From the NCBI RefSeq assembly GCF_000428945.1, contig NZ_AUAX01000003.1, positions 62,001 through 126,000 of the forward strand: DNA of 64,000 bases, read 5' to 3'. The position numbers were made by a program, and so were the translations under genes. The notes beneath the pieces are model-generated. The model saw nothing but the letters and a program-made list of their open reading frames with translations, was not told the origin of the DNA and did no database searches. This stretch comes from Hamadaea tsunoensis DSM 44101. GTDB lineage: Bacteria > Actinomycetota > Actinomycetes > Mycobacteriales > Micromonosporaceae. Positions 24,712 to 33,104 of this stretch are shown in pieces. Position 1 is the stretch's first letter. Each line of letters opens with the position of its first letter.

Positions 24712-25580
24712 GAAGCGATGCGGTTCCCGAGCCCGTCAAGCGCCTGCTGCACGCGGGCTCCCGCTCCTTCGGCCGGCTGACCGCCGGCGCCCGGCTGCTG
24801 CCGTCCTTCCTGATCTGCGGCGGCCAGCGCTGCGGCACCACCTCGCTCTACCGTGCCCTCGCCCAGCACCCGACGGTGCTGAAGGCCGTGCTGCACAAGG
24901 GCGTGCACTACTTCGACACCAACTACCAGCGCGGTCCCGAGTGGTACCGCGCGCACTTCCCGCTGCGCCGGCACGCCGAGCGCCTGCTCGACGAGCACGG
25001 CGTACCCGGGCAGACGTTCGAGTCCAGCCCGTACTACCTCTACCACCCGCACGCCGCCGCGCGGATCGCCCGCGACCTGCCCGGTGTCAAGATCATTATT
25101 CTGGTACGCGATCCCGTCGAGCGCGCGTACTCGCACCACGCGCACGAGGTGGCCCGCGGGTTCGAGATGGAGCCCGACTTCGCCCGGGCCCTGCAGCTCG
25201 AACCGCTGCGCCTGCGCGGGCAGCACGAACGGCTGCTCAACGACCCCAACGCGTACTCGTTCGCCCACCAGCACCACGCCTACCGGGGCCGGGGCGAGTA
25301 CGCCGCGTACCTGGAGAAGATGGCGCAGCAGGTCGGCCGGGACCACCTGCTGGTCCTGTCAAGCGAGGAGTTCTTCGTCGACCCGAAGCCGGTGTACGAC
25401 CGGGTGCAGGACTTCCTGGGCCTGCCGCACCTGGGCTACCCGGAGTTCGAGCAGCACAACGCCCGTCCCCGCCCGGTCGAGCTGGCCGACGGGGTACGCG
25501 CCGAGCTGACCGAGCATTTCGCACCGCATGACGCGGCCCTGAGCGGCTGGCTCGGGCGTACACCCGCTTGGCGCTCATGA
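24708..25580 (+). CDS. PAPS-dependent sulfotransferase
   Basis: The 290-residue cytoplasmic sulfotransferase is of the heparan-sulfate/bacterial carbohydrate type. The 5'-phosphosulfate-binding loop is GGQRCGTTSLYRAL (about residues 39-52), and the 3'-phosphate-binding segment is IILVRDPVERAYSHHAHEVARG. The catalytic-base region HKGVHYFDTNY is also typical (KG..YF). It would transfer sulfate from PAPS to a sugar hydroxyl or lipid-linked precursor. It overlaps the kinase-like gene (ATGA) and the flippase gene (ATGA), placing sulfation before export. A nearby APS kinase (16595-18136) can make the donor. The acceptor is unknown. Confidence 0.88.
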   Translation: MRSDAVPEPVKRLLHAGSRSFGRLTAGARLLPSFLICGGQRCGTTSLYRALAQHPTVLKAVLHKGVHYFDTNYQRGPEWYRAHFPLRRHAERLLDEHGVPGQTFESSPYYLYHPHAAARIARDLPGVKIIILVRDPVERAYSHHAHEVARGFEMEPDFARALQLEPLRLRGQHERLLNDPNAYSFAHQHHAYRGRGEYAAYLEKMAQQVGRDHLLVLSSEEFFVDPKPVYDRVQDFLGLPHLGYPEFEQHNARPRPVELADGVRAELTEHFAPHDAALSGWLGRTPAWRS

Positions 25581-27034
25581 CCACGACGGCCGTCGAGGCA
25601 CCCGCCGCCCGGACCGACGCGGTGGCCGCCACGGCCCGCGGCGGTCTGGCGAACCTGCTGGGCGCGGGCCTGGCGGGGGTGTCCGGGGTGGCGGTGACCT
25701 GGTTGGTCGCGCGGGGCCTGGGTCCCGTGCAGGCCGGCGGGTTCTTCGCCGCGACGGCCGCGTTCACGCTGGTCGGCGGGGTGGCCCGGCTGGGCACGAT
25801 GACCGGGCTGGTCTACTGGCCGGCCCGGTTACGCGCGCTGTCCACACCGGAGCTGATCGGCGCGTGCCTGCGGGCGAGCCTGCCGCCGGTGGCGCTGGTC
25901 GGCGGCGTCCTCGCGGTGCTGACCTATCTCTTCGCCCCCACCGTCACCCCCGAGTACGCCCAACCGCTGCGCGCGCTCGCGGTCTTCCTGCCGGTGGCCG
26001 CCCTGACCGACGCCCTGCTGGCGGCTTCCCGGGGCTACCGGCAGATGCGCCCGACGGTGGTCCTCGACAAGATCGTCCGGCCGGCGGCGCAGGTGCTGCT
26101 GATCGGGGCGGTCTTCGCCGGCACCGACGCGACCGGCTGGTGGGCCTTCGCCTGGGCGCTGCCCTACGTGCCGGTCTGTGCGGTCGCCGGCTACCTGGTC
26201 TGGCGCCAGGTACGCAGCCACCCGAGCGCCCGGACCTCGATGATGGTGCCGTTCTGGCGGTTCACCGCGCCGCGGGCGGTGGCGAACATGGCGCAGACCG
26301 CGTTGCAGCGCATCGACGTGCTGCTCGTGGCCGCGCTGGCCGGCCTCGCCCCGGCCGCCGCGTACGCCGTCGCCGGCCGGTTCGTCATCGTCGGCCAGCT
26401 GGCCAACGGCGCGATCTCGCAGGCGACCCAGCCCCGGCTGGCCGAAGCGCTGGCCGTCGGCGACCTCGACGGCGCCCGCCGGCTCTACCGCAGCGCGACC
26501 AGCTGGCTGATCCTGGTCGCCTGGCCGCTGCACCTGACGATCCTGCAGTTCCCCGAGCTCTACCTGTCGTTCTTCGGCGCGCACTACCGGTACGCCGCTC
26601 CCGCCGTCCGGCTCCTCGCCCTGGCGATGCTGCTGGCGACCGGCTGCGGAATGGTCGACATGGTCCTCGCCATGGGCGGGCGTACCTGGTGGAACCTGGG
26701 CAACGTGCTCGCGGCCCTGGTCACCACGGTCGCCTTCGACCTCGTCCTGATCCCGCCCTACGGCATCGTCGGCGCGGCGGCCGGACTCGCCTGCTCGGTC
26801 GCCGTCAACAACCTGCTCCCCCTGGCCCAGATCATGATCAAGATGCGGCTGCACCCCTTCGGCGGGGCCACCTTCGCCGCCGCGTCGCTCACCCTCCTCA
26901 CGTTCGGCGCGGTACCGGCCGCGCTGCACGCGTACCCCCTCGTGGCCATCGGGGCCGGGGCGGTCGCGTACCTGCTGGCGGTGCTCGCTCTGCGCGACCG
27001 CCTGCCACTCGCCCTGCGGGCGACCGTCTCATGA
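25577..27034 (+). CDS. Wzx-type polysaccharide flippase (MOP superfamily)
   Basis: The 485-residue membrane protein has twelve or more hydrophobic helices and the overall pattern of the polysaccharide-transporter (PST/Wzx, MOP) family, which flips undecaprenyl-linked oligosaccharide across the membrane. It begins ATARGGLANLLGAGLAGVSGVAVTWLVARGLGP, the usual first helix pair. LRIDVLLVAALAGLAPAAAYAVAGRF-like sequence in the middle corresponds to the conserved TM7 region (here QRIDVLLV). The start ATG at 25577 overlaps the sulfotransferase stop; MALM from 25568 is a possible upstream start. It follows the sulfotransferase directly, consistent with flipping an already sulfated repeat. Confidence 0.88.
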   Translation: MTTTAVEAPAARTDAVAATARGGLANLLGAGLAGVSGVAVTWLVARGLGPVQAGGFFAATAAFTLVGGVARLGTMTGLVYWPARLRALSTPELIGACLRASLPPVALVGGVLAVLTYLFAPTVTPEYAQPLRALAVFLPVAALTDALLAASRGYRQMRPTVVLDKIVRPAAQVLLIGAVFAGTDATGWWAFAWALPYVPVCAVAGYLVWRQVRSHPSARTSMMVPFWRFTAPRAVANMAQTALQRIDVLLVAALAGLAPAAAYAVAGRFVIVGQLANGAISQATQPRLAEALAVGDLDGARRLYRSATSWLILVAWPLHLTILQFPELYLSFFGAHYRYAAPAVRLLALAMLLATGCGMVDMVLAMGGRTWWNLGNVLAALVTTVAFDLVLIPPYGIVGAAAGLACSVAVNNLLPLAQIMIKMRLHPFGGATFAAASLTLLTFGAVPAALHAYPLVAIGAGAVAYLLAVLALRDRLPLALRATVS

Positions 27035-27048
27035 CTGCGAGGAGAGAA

Positions 27049-27960
27049 ATGCGCACCGACTACACCCAGATCTTCCAGGACAGCGCCGCCGTCGAGAAAT
27101 ACGAGCACATCGTGTACGCGCCGGACAGCTACTGGTCGGCGATCAATCGACGGCAGCGGGCGTACCTGCGGGGGCTGGCGAAGCGGGCGTTCCCCTATCG
27201 GCGGCCGGTGCAGCACGACTTCGCGTGCGGTACCGGCCGGGCGATCCGGATCCTGCACGGACTGGTCCGGGGCGCGCACGGCTACGACACCAGCGCGGCC
27301 ATGCTGGCCAAGGCGTCCGAGGTCGGCGCGTACGCGATGATGCACCAGATCGGCGAGTCGGGCCCGATCCCGCAGCCGGTGGCCACCGAGTCCCCGGCGA
27401 TCGTGACGGTCTTCCGGCTGCTGCTCAATGTGGACGAGGCGGTCCGGGAGCGGGCGATCGCGTTCGCCGCCCAGGCCCTGCCGCACTACGACGCCGGGCT
27501 GCTGGTCGTGGAGAACCACGGCAACGCGCAGTCGCTGCGGCACCTGCGCCACCGTACGCACGGCGACAAGCCCTGGTTCGCCGAACTGTCCCATGAGGAC
27601 GTCGCCGCCCTGCTGGACCGGCACGGCTTCACGATCGTGGAGCAGCGCGGCTTCGCCCTGTTCACGCAGGGCTGGTACGGCCGCCGGTGGCTGCGCCCGA
27701 TCGCCGGATTCGTCGACGACTTCGCCACCAAGCTCGGGCTGGCCGGCCGCTTCTCGGTGAACGTGCTGTACGTCGCCCGGCGTACCCGGCCGACCCTGGG
27801 CGACCTGGCCAGCGGGGATCTGATCGCCGCGCCCGACGCGTACGCGCCCCGGGACGCCGCCCCGGAGCTGCCGTTCCCCGACCACCAGGAAGTGCCGGAG
27901 GAGGCGCCGGTGGTGGACCCGGACCGGCCGCGGACCGACCCCGACGCGGAGAGCTGGTGA
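27049..27960 (+). CDS. Class I SAM-dependent methyltransferase
   Basis: The 303-residue (from 27049) Rossmann-fold methyltransferase has motif I DFACGTGRAIRIL, acidic strand-2 end GYDTSAAMLAKAS and post-motif FRLLLNVDEAVRERAIAFAAQALPH. A C-terminal extension of about 60 residues is rich in Asp/Pro (PDHQEVPEEAPVVDPDRPRTDPDAESW). ATG at 27049 is preferred because GAGGAG lies 4 nt upstream; ATG at 27031 (MTARRE) overlaps the flippase stop as ATGA, like the other junctions, and is an alternative. It probably O-methylates the polysaccharide or its precursor. Target unknown. It overlaps the next gene by 4 bp (GTGA). Confidence 0.82.
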   Translation: MRTDYTQIFQDSAAVEKYEHIVYAPDSYWSAINRRQRAYLRGLAKRAFPYRRPVQHDFACGTGRAIRILHGLVRGAHGYDTSAAMLAKASEVGAYAMMHQIGESGPIPQPVATESPAIVTVFRLLLNVDEAVRERAIAFAAQALPHYDAGLLVVENHGNAQSLRHLRHRTHGDKPWFAELSHEDVAALLDRHGFTIVEQRGFALFTQGWYGRRWLRPIAGFVDDFATKLGLAGRFSVNVLYVARRTRPTLGDLASGDLIAAPDAYAPRDAAPELPFPDHQEVPEEAPVVDPDRPRTDPDAESW

Positions 27961-28922
27961 TCCGCCGCGCCATCGCGGTGCTGGGGGCGGCGGCGCTGGT
28001 ACTCGCGGGGTGTTCGCAGCCCGCGAGCCGCGTGGCGCCCGCCCCCGGCGTCTCCCCCTCGGCTTCGCCGTTCGCGGGCAGGCTGTCCGGCGGTGCCGTC
28101 GCCGCCCCGGCGAAGGGGATCATGCTGGGCGCCTGGGTGAAGCCGGCCGCGCTGACCCAGACCGGCCGCGTGGCCGCCGTACGCCAGTACGAGAAGGCGA
28201 TCGGCCGGCCGCTGGAGATCGTCAACACCTACCGCCGGCTGGACGAGGCGATCGACACGACCTCCGACCGGCAGTTCGCCCGCAAGGCGGTGCTGATGCT
28301 CAGCTGGGCCACCGGCGACACCCGCTCGATCACGCTCGGCCACAGCGACCCGGTCCTGCGCGAGCGGGCCCAGGAGATCAAGGCGATCGGCCGGCCCGTG
28401 CTGCTGCGGGTGCGCTGGGAGATGGACCGGCCCGGGCTCGCCGCCACCATCTGGAGCGCCGAGGACTACATCGCGGCGTACCGGCACATCCGCACACTCT
28501 TCGCCGGGCTCGGGGTCACCAACGTGGCCTGGGTGTGGTGCCCGACCGCCGAGGGCTTCGCGGCCGGCCGCGCCGCCGCGTACTACCCCGGCGACGACGT
28601 GGTCGACTGGGTTTGCGTGGACGCGTACGCCGGTTCCCAGTACGCCACCCTGCCCGCGCTGCTGCAGCCGTTCCTGGCCTGGGCGGCGGCCCGGCCGAAG
28701 CCGATCGTGCTCGGCGAGTTCGGCATCTCCCGGGCCTGGGGTACGCGCCGCCGTGTGGACTGGTTCACCGAGGCCGGCACGTTCGTGCACGCGTACGCGC
28801 AGATCAAGGCGGTCAGCTACTTCGAGTCCGACCCGGACGGCAACGGGGAGAACCAGCAGTTCCGGGTGGCCGACGACCCCGAGGTGCTGGCGGCCTTCCG
28901 AGCCGCCTTCACCCGACCCTGA
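27957..28922 (+). CDS. GH26-like glycoside hydrolase lipoprotein
   Basis: The 321-residue predicted lipoprotein begins VIRRAIAVLGAAALVLAGC with lipobox LAGC (Cys19), followed by a short Ser/Pro/Ala linker and a GH26-like barrel. Likely catalytic acids are E155 in RVRWEMDRPG and E254 in LGEFGIS. WVWCPTAEG, YYPGDDVVDWVCVDAYAG and SYFESDPDG are strongly similar to the corresponding segments of the larger GH26-like protein at 18117-20177 (YPGDDVVDWIAWDAYAYS), so the two are paralogues bracketing the operon. It is the last gene of the coupled plus-strand run. It may edit or release the polymer at the membrane face. A dispersed inverted repeat follows the stop. Confidence 0.85.
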   Translation: MIRRAIAVLGAAALVLAGCSQPASRVAPAPGVSPSASPFAGRLSGGAVAAPAKGIMLGAWVKPAALTQTGRVAAVRQYEKAIGRPLEIVNTYRRLDEAIDTTSDRQFARKAVLMLSWATGDTRSITLGHSDPVLRERAQEIKAIGRPVLLRVRWEMDRPGLAATIWSAEDYIAAYRHIRTLFAGLGVTNVAWVWCPTAEGFAAGRAAAYYPGDDVVDWVCVDAYAGSQYATLPALLQPFLAWAAARPKPIVLGEFGISRAWGTRRRVDWFTEAGTFVHAYAQIKAVSYFESDPDGNGENQQFRVADDPEVLAAFRAAFTRP

Positions 28923-28968
28923 CCCGTTCCGCCCGCCGCTCGGGGGCGGGGCGTGCCCGTGGCCCCTT

Positions 28969-29043
28969 GATCCCGTTTGGATCAGGGAAATCACCCGAAT
29001 CTTGGGCCAAGATTACGTGGATATCCCTGATCCAAACGGGATC
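28969..29043. repeat. 75-bp dispersed inverted-repeat element, copy B
   Basis: Arms GATCCCGTTTGGATCAGGGA (28969-28988) and TCCCTGATCCAAACGGGATC (29024-29043) pair perfectly over 20 bp around the same inner palindrome AATCTTGGGCCAAGATT. Compared with copy A (9685-9759), one arm has G to C and the other the matching C to G, so pairing is conserved. It lies between the convergent GH26 lipoprotein and GT2 stops and probably terminates both. Confidence 0.85.
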
Positions 29044-29082
29044 ATCGCGCACTGCTGCAGCCGGACAGGCGGCCGCGACAGC

Positions 29083-30000
29083 TCAGATGCCGTGGCCGTG
29101 TTTGTGGAGGGCGCCGAGCACCCGTTCCACCTTCACCGCCCCGGTGAGCGCCGCCAGCGCGATCGCCGCCCGCGGCTCCCGCCAGTTCGCACGTACGCTC
29201 GCCCGGGTCCACTTCCACGCCTCGGACTTGTTCCCGGCGGCAGCGCTCCAGCAGGCCAGCTGCCCGTAGACCCGGGCGGCGCCGGGCGCGCAGCCGGAGA
29301 TCTCGGGGTGCCGGGTCATCATCCAGCGCAGCGACGAGATCTTCGTGGCGTACTCGTACGCGTAGTGCGACGTCCGTCCCCACAGGACGCGTACCAGGGG
29401 CTCGTCGACGTGCAGCACCGGATGCCGGCGGGCCGCCCGCAGCAGCAGGTCCCAGTCCTCGTTCTGGCTGCCCGGCGCGTCCTCGGCGACCAGGCCCAGC
29501 CCGTCGGGGCCGGCCAGCGCCCGGCGGCGCAGCAGGAAACCGGACGAGTGCAGCATCGCCATCCGCGACCGGGCCAGGTCTTCGACGGTCACGAGATCCT
29601 GGCCGGCCAGCCGGATCGTGCGGCGGTCGGCGTACTGGACCTCGATCGCGCAGGTGACCATCTCGGCATCCGGATGGTGGCGGAGCGCGGCGACCTGCGT
29701 ACGCAGCTTGTTCGGCACCCACACGTCGTCGTCGTCGCAGAACGCCACCAGGTCGGTGTCGAGCGCCTCGATGCCCGTGTTGCGCGCACCCGCCAGACCC
29801 GGCGTACGCGCGTTCGTGATCACCTTCACCGGATGCTCGCCGTCTGACGCGAGTGATTCGTCGGGCTCGGCGCGGTCGTAGACGACGAGGACGCGCAGCG
29901 GGCCCTCGTAGTCCTGTTCGAGAATGCCCTCGACGGCTTTGCGCAGCAGCCCGGGACGGTTGTGCGTGGGGACGACGACCCCGACCGACGGCCAGCTCAC
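29083..30000 (-). CDS. Family 2 glycosyltransferase
   Basis: The 305-residue GT-A glycosyltransferase starts VSWPSVGVVVPTHNRPGLLRKAV, the standard GT2 opening. The nucleotide-sugar/metal site FCDDDDVWVPNK lies at about residues 85-96, after ARTPGLAGARNTGIEA. A QNEDWDLLLRAAR segment is the usual catalytic-base region (ED). It transfers a sugar from an NDP-sugar in polysaccharide synthesis; sugar unknown. GTG at 30000 overlaps the stop of the upstream sulfotransferase (GTGA), so the two are co-translated. The long open frame continuing upstream to 31887 is antisense to other genes and is rejected. It is the only GT2 in the locus, so further transferases must be encoded elsewhere. Confidence 0.88.
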   Translation of the reverse strand: MSWPSVGVVVPTHNRPGLLRKAVEGILEQDYEGPLRVLVVYDRAEPDESLASDGEHPVKVITNARTPGLAGARNTGIEALDTDLVAFCDDDDVWVPNKLRTQVAALRHHPDAEMVTCAIEVQYADRRTIRLAGQDLVTVEDLARSRMAMLHSSGFLLRRRALAGPDGLGLVAEDAPGSQNEDWDLLLRAARRHPVLHVDEPLVRVLWGRTSHYAYEYATKISSLRWMMTRHPEISGCAPGAARVYGQLACWSAAAGNKSEAWKWTRASVRANWREPRAAIALAALTGAVKVERVLGALHKHGHGI

Positions 30001-31013
30001 GCCGCCACCTCCTCGGACTCGGCGACCGGATCGGCGACCGGGCCGGCGGGCGGGGCGGGGGGCGAGGCGGCCGGTGGGACGGCGGGCGGCGCCGCGAGCG
30101 GATAGCCGTACGCGCGCAGCATCGGGGCGCACACCGCACTGACGACGGCCCGCTGCCGGGGCGCCAGCCGTGTACGCCATTCCTCGTCCCGGCGCAGCGC
30201 GACCCGGCCGGAGGTGAACCGCATCGGGTTGCCGGCCGCGCTGTGCGAGACGCCGAGCGTGACGTGGTCGTGGCCGAGCCAGCTCAAGTCCACTGCGGAC
30301 GGATCCAGCCCGGCGAACGCGACCAGACGCCGGACACTGGCCACCGGATCGTCGAGGAACTCCTCGTACCGCAGCCGGCGCACGGCCACCCCGCGCCGCT
30401 GGAGCAGTCCGAACGCCGCGTTGTGCGCCGTCCACAGCAGCGCCGAGCGGGCCGGCGAGTAGCGGGTCATCTCGGCGTCCGCCGCTTCCGGCCGGCGTAC
30501 GCGCTTCGTCCACGAGTACGCCACCCCGCGCGCGTCCCGGACCATGTGCACGACGCGCAGGTCGATGCTGCTGCGCGCGTACCGCAGCACGTGGGCGAGG
30601 GCGGAGTGCTTCGAGGAGTCCACGACGACCGACGCGCCCGACACGTTGGCGGCGGCGGCGTACACGCGGCCGTAGTACTCCGCGTACTCCTGGACGAGGT
30701 CGGCGTACCCCGCTGGTACGCGGGTCGCGAGGCGCGGGATGTGCCGTGTGCGCTCGACGAGCGCGCGCAGGGCGAGCACGCGGTGGACGTCGACCCGGTG
30801 CCAGCCGCCGAAGGCCGCGATGCCGACGCGTTCCCAGAAGTCGCAGCCGGAGAACGGTACGCCGCAGCCGCATTTCTCGTCGTCGCGCAGGTCGCGCTGC
30901 CAGAGGTGGACGACCTCGCCGAGCGCGCAGACCCCGGGAACCTCCCCCAGTACGCGTTCCACCAGCGTGGTTCCGCTGCGGCCCAGTCCACCCAGGAAGA
31001 TCACCCGTGTCAT
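29997..31013 (-). CDS. Sulfotransferase family protein
   Basis: The 338-residue sulfotransferase has the PAPS 5'-phosphosulfate loop LGGLGRSGTTLVERVL (residues about 7-22) and 3'-phosphate site VVVDSSKHSALAHVLRYA / VHMVRDARGVAYSWTKR. A cysteine-bearing stretch DEKCGCGVPFSGCDFW is characteristic of the family that includes mycobacterial Stf-like enzymes. A Pro/Ala-rich tail of about 35 residues (APPAVPPAASPPAPPAG) ends the protein. It is divergent from the WecG-like gene by 55 bp and coupled to the GT2. It is the second sulfotransferase of the locus and shares little beyond motifs with the one at 24708, so a different hydroxyl or a different acceptor is likely. Confidence 0.87.
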   Translation of the reverse strand: MTRVIFLGGLGRSGTTLVERVLGEVPGVCALGEVVHLWQRDLRDDEKCGCGVPFSGCDFWERVGIAAFGGWHRVDVHRVLALRALVERTRHIPRLATRVPAGYADLVQEYAEYYGRVYAAAANVSGASVVVDSSKHSALAHVLRYARSSIDLRVVHMVRDARGVAYSWTKRVRRPEAADAEMTRYSPARSALLWTAHNAAFGLLQRRGVAVRRLRYEEFLDDPVASVRRLVAFAGLDPSAVDLSWLGHDHVTLGVSHSAAGNPMRFTSGRVALRRDEEWRTRLAPRQRAVVSAVCAPMLRAYGYPLAAPPAVPPAASPPAPPAGPVADPVAESEEVAA

Positions 31014-31068
31014 CGCCGGACCCCCGTGTTCCCGATGTTGCCCGTGTCACGGGGTTTAACGACAATCC

Positions 31069-31962
31069 ATGACCCTTGACCCGGTATTGTCCGGATTCGT
31101 GGCATATGAGCGTGTGACACTGGCGGGCCGGGAATTCGACGCGATCACGGAGGAAGAGGTCGCGGGCTTCGTCGCCGAGGCGCTCGCCCGCGGCGAGGGC
31201 GGCCGGATCGTGACGCCCAACGTCGACATCCTGCGGCTGGCCGACGGGGACGGGCCGCTCGCGACCGAGGTGGGCGGCTTCCTCGACGACGCCACGCTGG
31301 TCGTCGCGGACGGCATGCCGCTCGTCTGGGCCAGCAGGCTGCAGGGCAGCCCGCTGCCCGAGCGGGTGGCCGGTTCCGGCCTCATCTGGACGATCTCCCA
31401 GGCCGTCGGCGAGGTCGGCGGCTCGGTCTACCTGCTCGGCGGAACCCCGGAACCGGAGCGCGAGGAGGACGACTGGCTGCTCATGGCCGAGGTCGTCGGA
31501 GTCAAGGGCGAGACGGCCGGCAACGGGGCCCAGCGCGCCGCGGCCGAACTCGCCGCCGCCTGCCCGGGGTTGGTCGTCGCGGGCTGCTCGGCGCCGCCGT
31601 TCGGCTTCGACGACGACCCCGACGCGTACGCCGCGGTGCTGCACGAGGTGGTCGCGACGGAGCCGGACGTGTGCTTCGTCGGCCTGGGCTTCCCCCGGCA
31701 GGAGCGGGTGATCTCGGATCTGCGCGGCGAGTTGCCAGGTACGTGGTTCCTGGGCTGTGGCGCGGCGATCAATTTCGTGGCCGGCGAGCAGCAGCGGGCG
31801 CCGGTGTGGATGCAGCGCAGCGGCCTGGAGTGGGCGCACCGGCTGGCGCAGGAGCCGCGCCGGCTGGCCTCGCGTTACCTGCGCCACGACGCGCCCTACG
31901 CGGTACGCCTGCTCGCCGGGGCGGCCGCGAACCGCCGCCGGGCCGACGGCCCGGAGGACTGA
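31069..31962 (+). CDS. WecG/TagA/CpsF-family glycosyltransferase
   Basis: The 297-residue GT26-family enzyme has the motif set TPNVDILRLA, ADGMPLVWASRLQGSPLPERVAGSGL, VYLLGG, VFVGLGFPRQE-like (CFVGLGFPRQERV) and GCGAAINFVAGEQQRAP, ending EWAHRLAQEPRRLASRYL. These proteins add ManNAc(A)-type or glucose residues to undecaprenyl-linked acceptors early in wall or exopolysaccharide assembly. The ATG at 31069 has no clear SD; GTG at 31099 is an alternative, and the family homology begins after both. It is transcribed away from the sulfotransferase and marks the right end of the polysaccharide locus. No initiating sugar-phosphate transferase is present in the window. Confidence 0.87.
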   Translation: MTLDPVLSGFVAYERVTLAGREFDAITEEEVAGFVAEALARGEGGRIVTPNVDILRLADGDGPLATEVGGFLDDATLVVADGMPLVWASRLQGSPLPERVAGSGLIWTISQAVGEVGGSVYLLGGTPEPEREEDDWLLMAEVVGVKGETAGNGAQRAAAELAAACPGLVVAGCSAPPFGFDDDPDAYAAVLHEVVATEPDVCFVGLGFPRQERVISDLRGELPGTWFLGCGAAINFVAGEQQRAPVWMQRSGLEWAHRLAQEPRRLASRYLRHDAPYAVRLLAGAAANRRRADGPED

Positions 31963-32325
31963 GGGCCGGGCCCTGACCCGCCCACCGGCCGCGCGTCCGG
32001 TACTCCGCGTCCCTGCACCGGGCGGGCTCCACGACCGGGCGTCCCGGGCGGGTCAGGGTGCTTACCCCGGGCCTGGCACGACCCAGCGAAACCAACATGA
32101 AGCGTTACGTACACACATTGACGCCAGACATCCGGGGTGCTGTCAAGTCTCCAATAGGATGTGGGCCTTCCGACCGTGCCCATCGGCCGCTACAGTAGCC
32201 GTGTACCGTGTGGGAACGTGAGCGATTTCGTTTAACAGCGATTCACCGCCGGACCGGAAGCCACCGCCGGCTCGCTGGGACGGCGTCGTCGCCCGCACCC
32301 CTCTTCCCCCTACGCGGAGGGCTTG
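31963..32325. promoter_or_regulatory. 363-bp intergenic region upstream of deoR
   Basis: No gene is supported. The first 110 bp are very GC-rich with overlapping short inverted repeats (for example GACCCGCC/GGCGGGTC-like around 31974-32056), which could end the wecG-like transcript. A TAGGAT box at 32155-32160 and TTGACG near 32116 look promoter-like but are not correctly spaced to each other. The deoR SD GGAGG lies at 32316-32320. Confidence 0.4.
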
Positions 32326-33096
32326 ATGCTCGCACCACAACGGCAGGCCGCGATCCTCGACCGGGTCCGCGCCAGCGGTGGCGTGCGCGTCGCCGACCTG
32401 GTCAGCGAATTCGGCGTCTCCGACATGACGATCCGCCGCGACCTGGAGATGCTGGCCGACCGAGGCCTGGTGCTCAAGGTGCACGGCGGCGCCACGGCCC
32501 TGCATCCCGGCGCGACCGACGAGCCGGGGTTCGCCGCCAAGACCGATCTGCACACCGCAGAGAAGGCCGCGATCGCACAGAAGGCCGCCGAGCTGGTCCG
32601 CCCCGGCACCGCCATCGCGCTGTCGGCCGGCACGACCACCGCCCGCCTGGCGCACCGCCTCGTCGACGTGCCCGGCCTGACCGTGGTCACCAACTCGATC
32701 CCGGTGGCGGACGTCTTCTACCGCAACGGCCGCACCGACCAGACGGTCGTGCTGACCGGCGGCGTGCGTACTCCGTCGGACGCGCTCGTCGGGCCGATCG
32801 CGGTCGACGCCATCCGCTCGCTGCACCTGGACATGCTCTTCCTGGGCGTGCACGGGATGAGCGAGCGGGCCGGCTTCACCACGCCCAACCTCATGGAGGC
32901 CGACACCGACCGGGCGCTCGTCGAGGCGTCCGAGCGGCTCGTGGTGATCGCCGACTCCTCGAAGTGGGGAACGATCGGCATCTCTTCCATCGCGTCACTC
33001 CAGGACGCCGACGTCCTGGTCACCGACGGTGGCCTGAGCGCGGCCGCGCGCGAGGCACTCGGCGACGTGGTGGGCGACCTCGTGATTGCACAGTAG
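32326..33096 (+). CDS. DeoR/GlpR-family transcriptional regulator
   Basis: The 256-residue sugar-responsive regulator has an N-terminal DeoR winged HTH (ILDRVRASGGVRVADLVSEFGVSDMTIRRDLEML, residues about 8-41) and a C-terminal sugar-phosphate-sensing (DeoRC, ISOCOT-like) domain with SAGTTTARLA, LTGGVRTPSDALVGP, HGMSERAGFTTPN and VIADSSKWG. ATG at 32326 has GGAGG 5 nt upstream. It lies 8 bp before galT, so it probably regulates this galactose/sugar-phosphate operon and may respond to a phosphorylated sugar. No operator could be identified with confidence. Confidence 0.9.
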   Translation: MLAPQRQAAILDRVRASGGVRVADLVSEFGVSDMTIRRDLEMLADRGLVLKVHGGATALHPGATDEPGFAAKTDLHTAEKAAIAQKAAELVRPGTAIALSAGTTTARLAHRLVDVPGLTVVTNSIPVADVFYRNGRTDQTVVLTGGVRTPSDALVGPIAVDAIRSLHLDMLFLGVHGMSERAGFTTPNLMEADTDRALVEASERLVVIADSSKWGTIGISSIASLQDADVLVTDGGLSAAAREALGDVVGDLVIAQ

Positions 33097-33104
33097 TGGG
33101 AGAC

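Noticed and set aside
31069-31110. Promoter TTGACC...CATATG inside the first codons of the WecG-like gene
   Set aside because: Spacing could fit, but the -10 match is poor and the evidence does not outweigh the upstream ATG. Kept only as a caution on the start.
29083-31887. A single long minus-strand open frame of 934 codons
   Set aside because: Only the last 305 codons (the GT2) look like a protein. The upstream part is Arg/Ala-rich and antisense to the sulfotransferase frame and the WecG-like gene, an artefact of high GC.
32116-32160. TTGACG with TAGGAT as the deoR promoter
   Set aside because: The two boxes are more than 30 bp apart, too far to act together.
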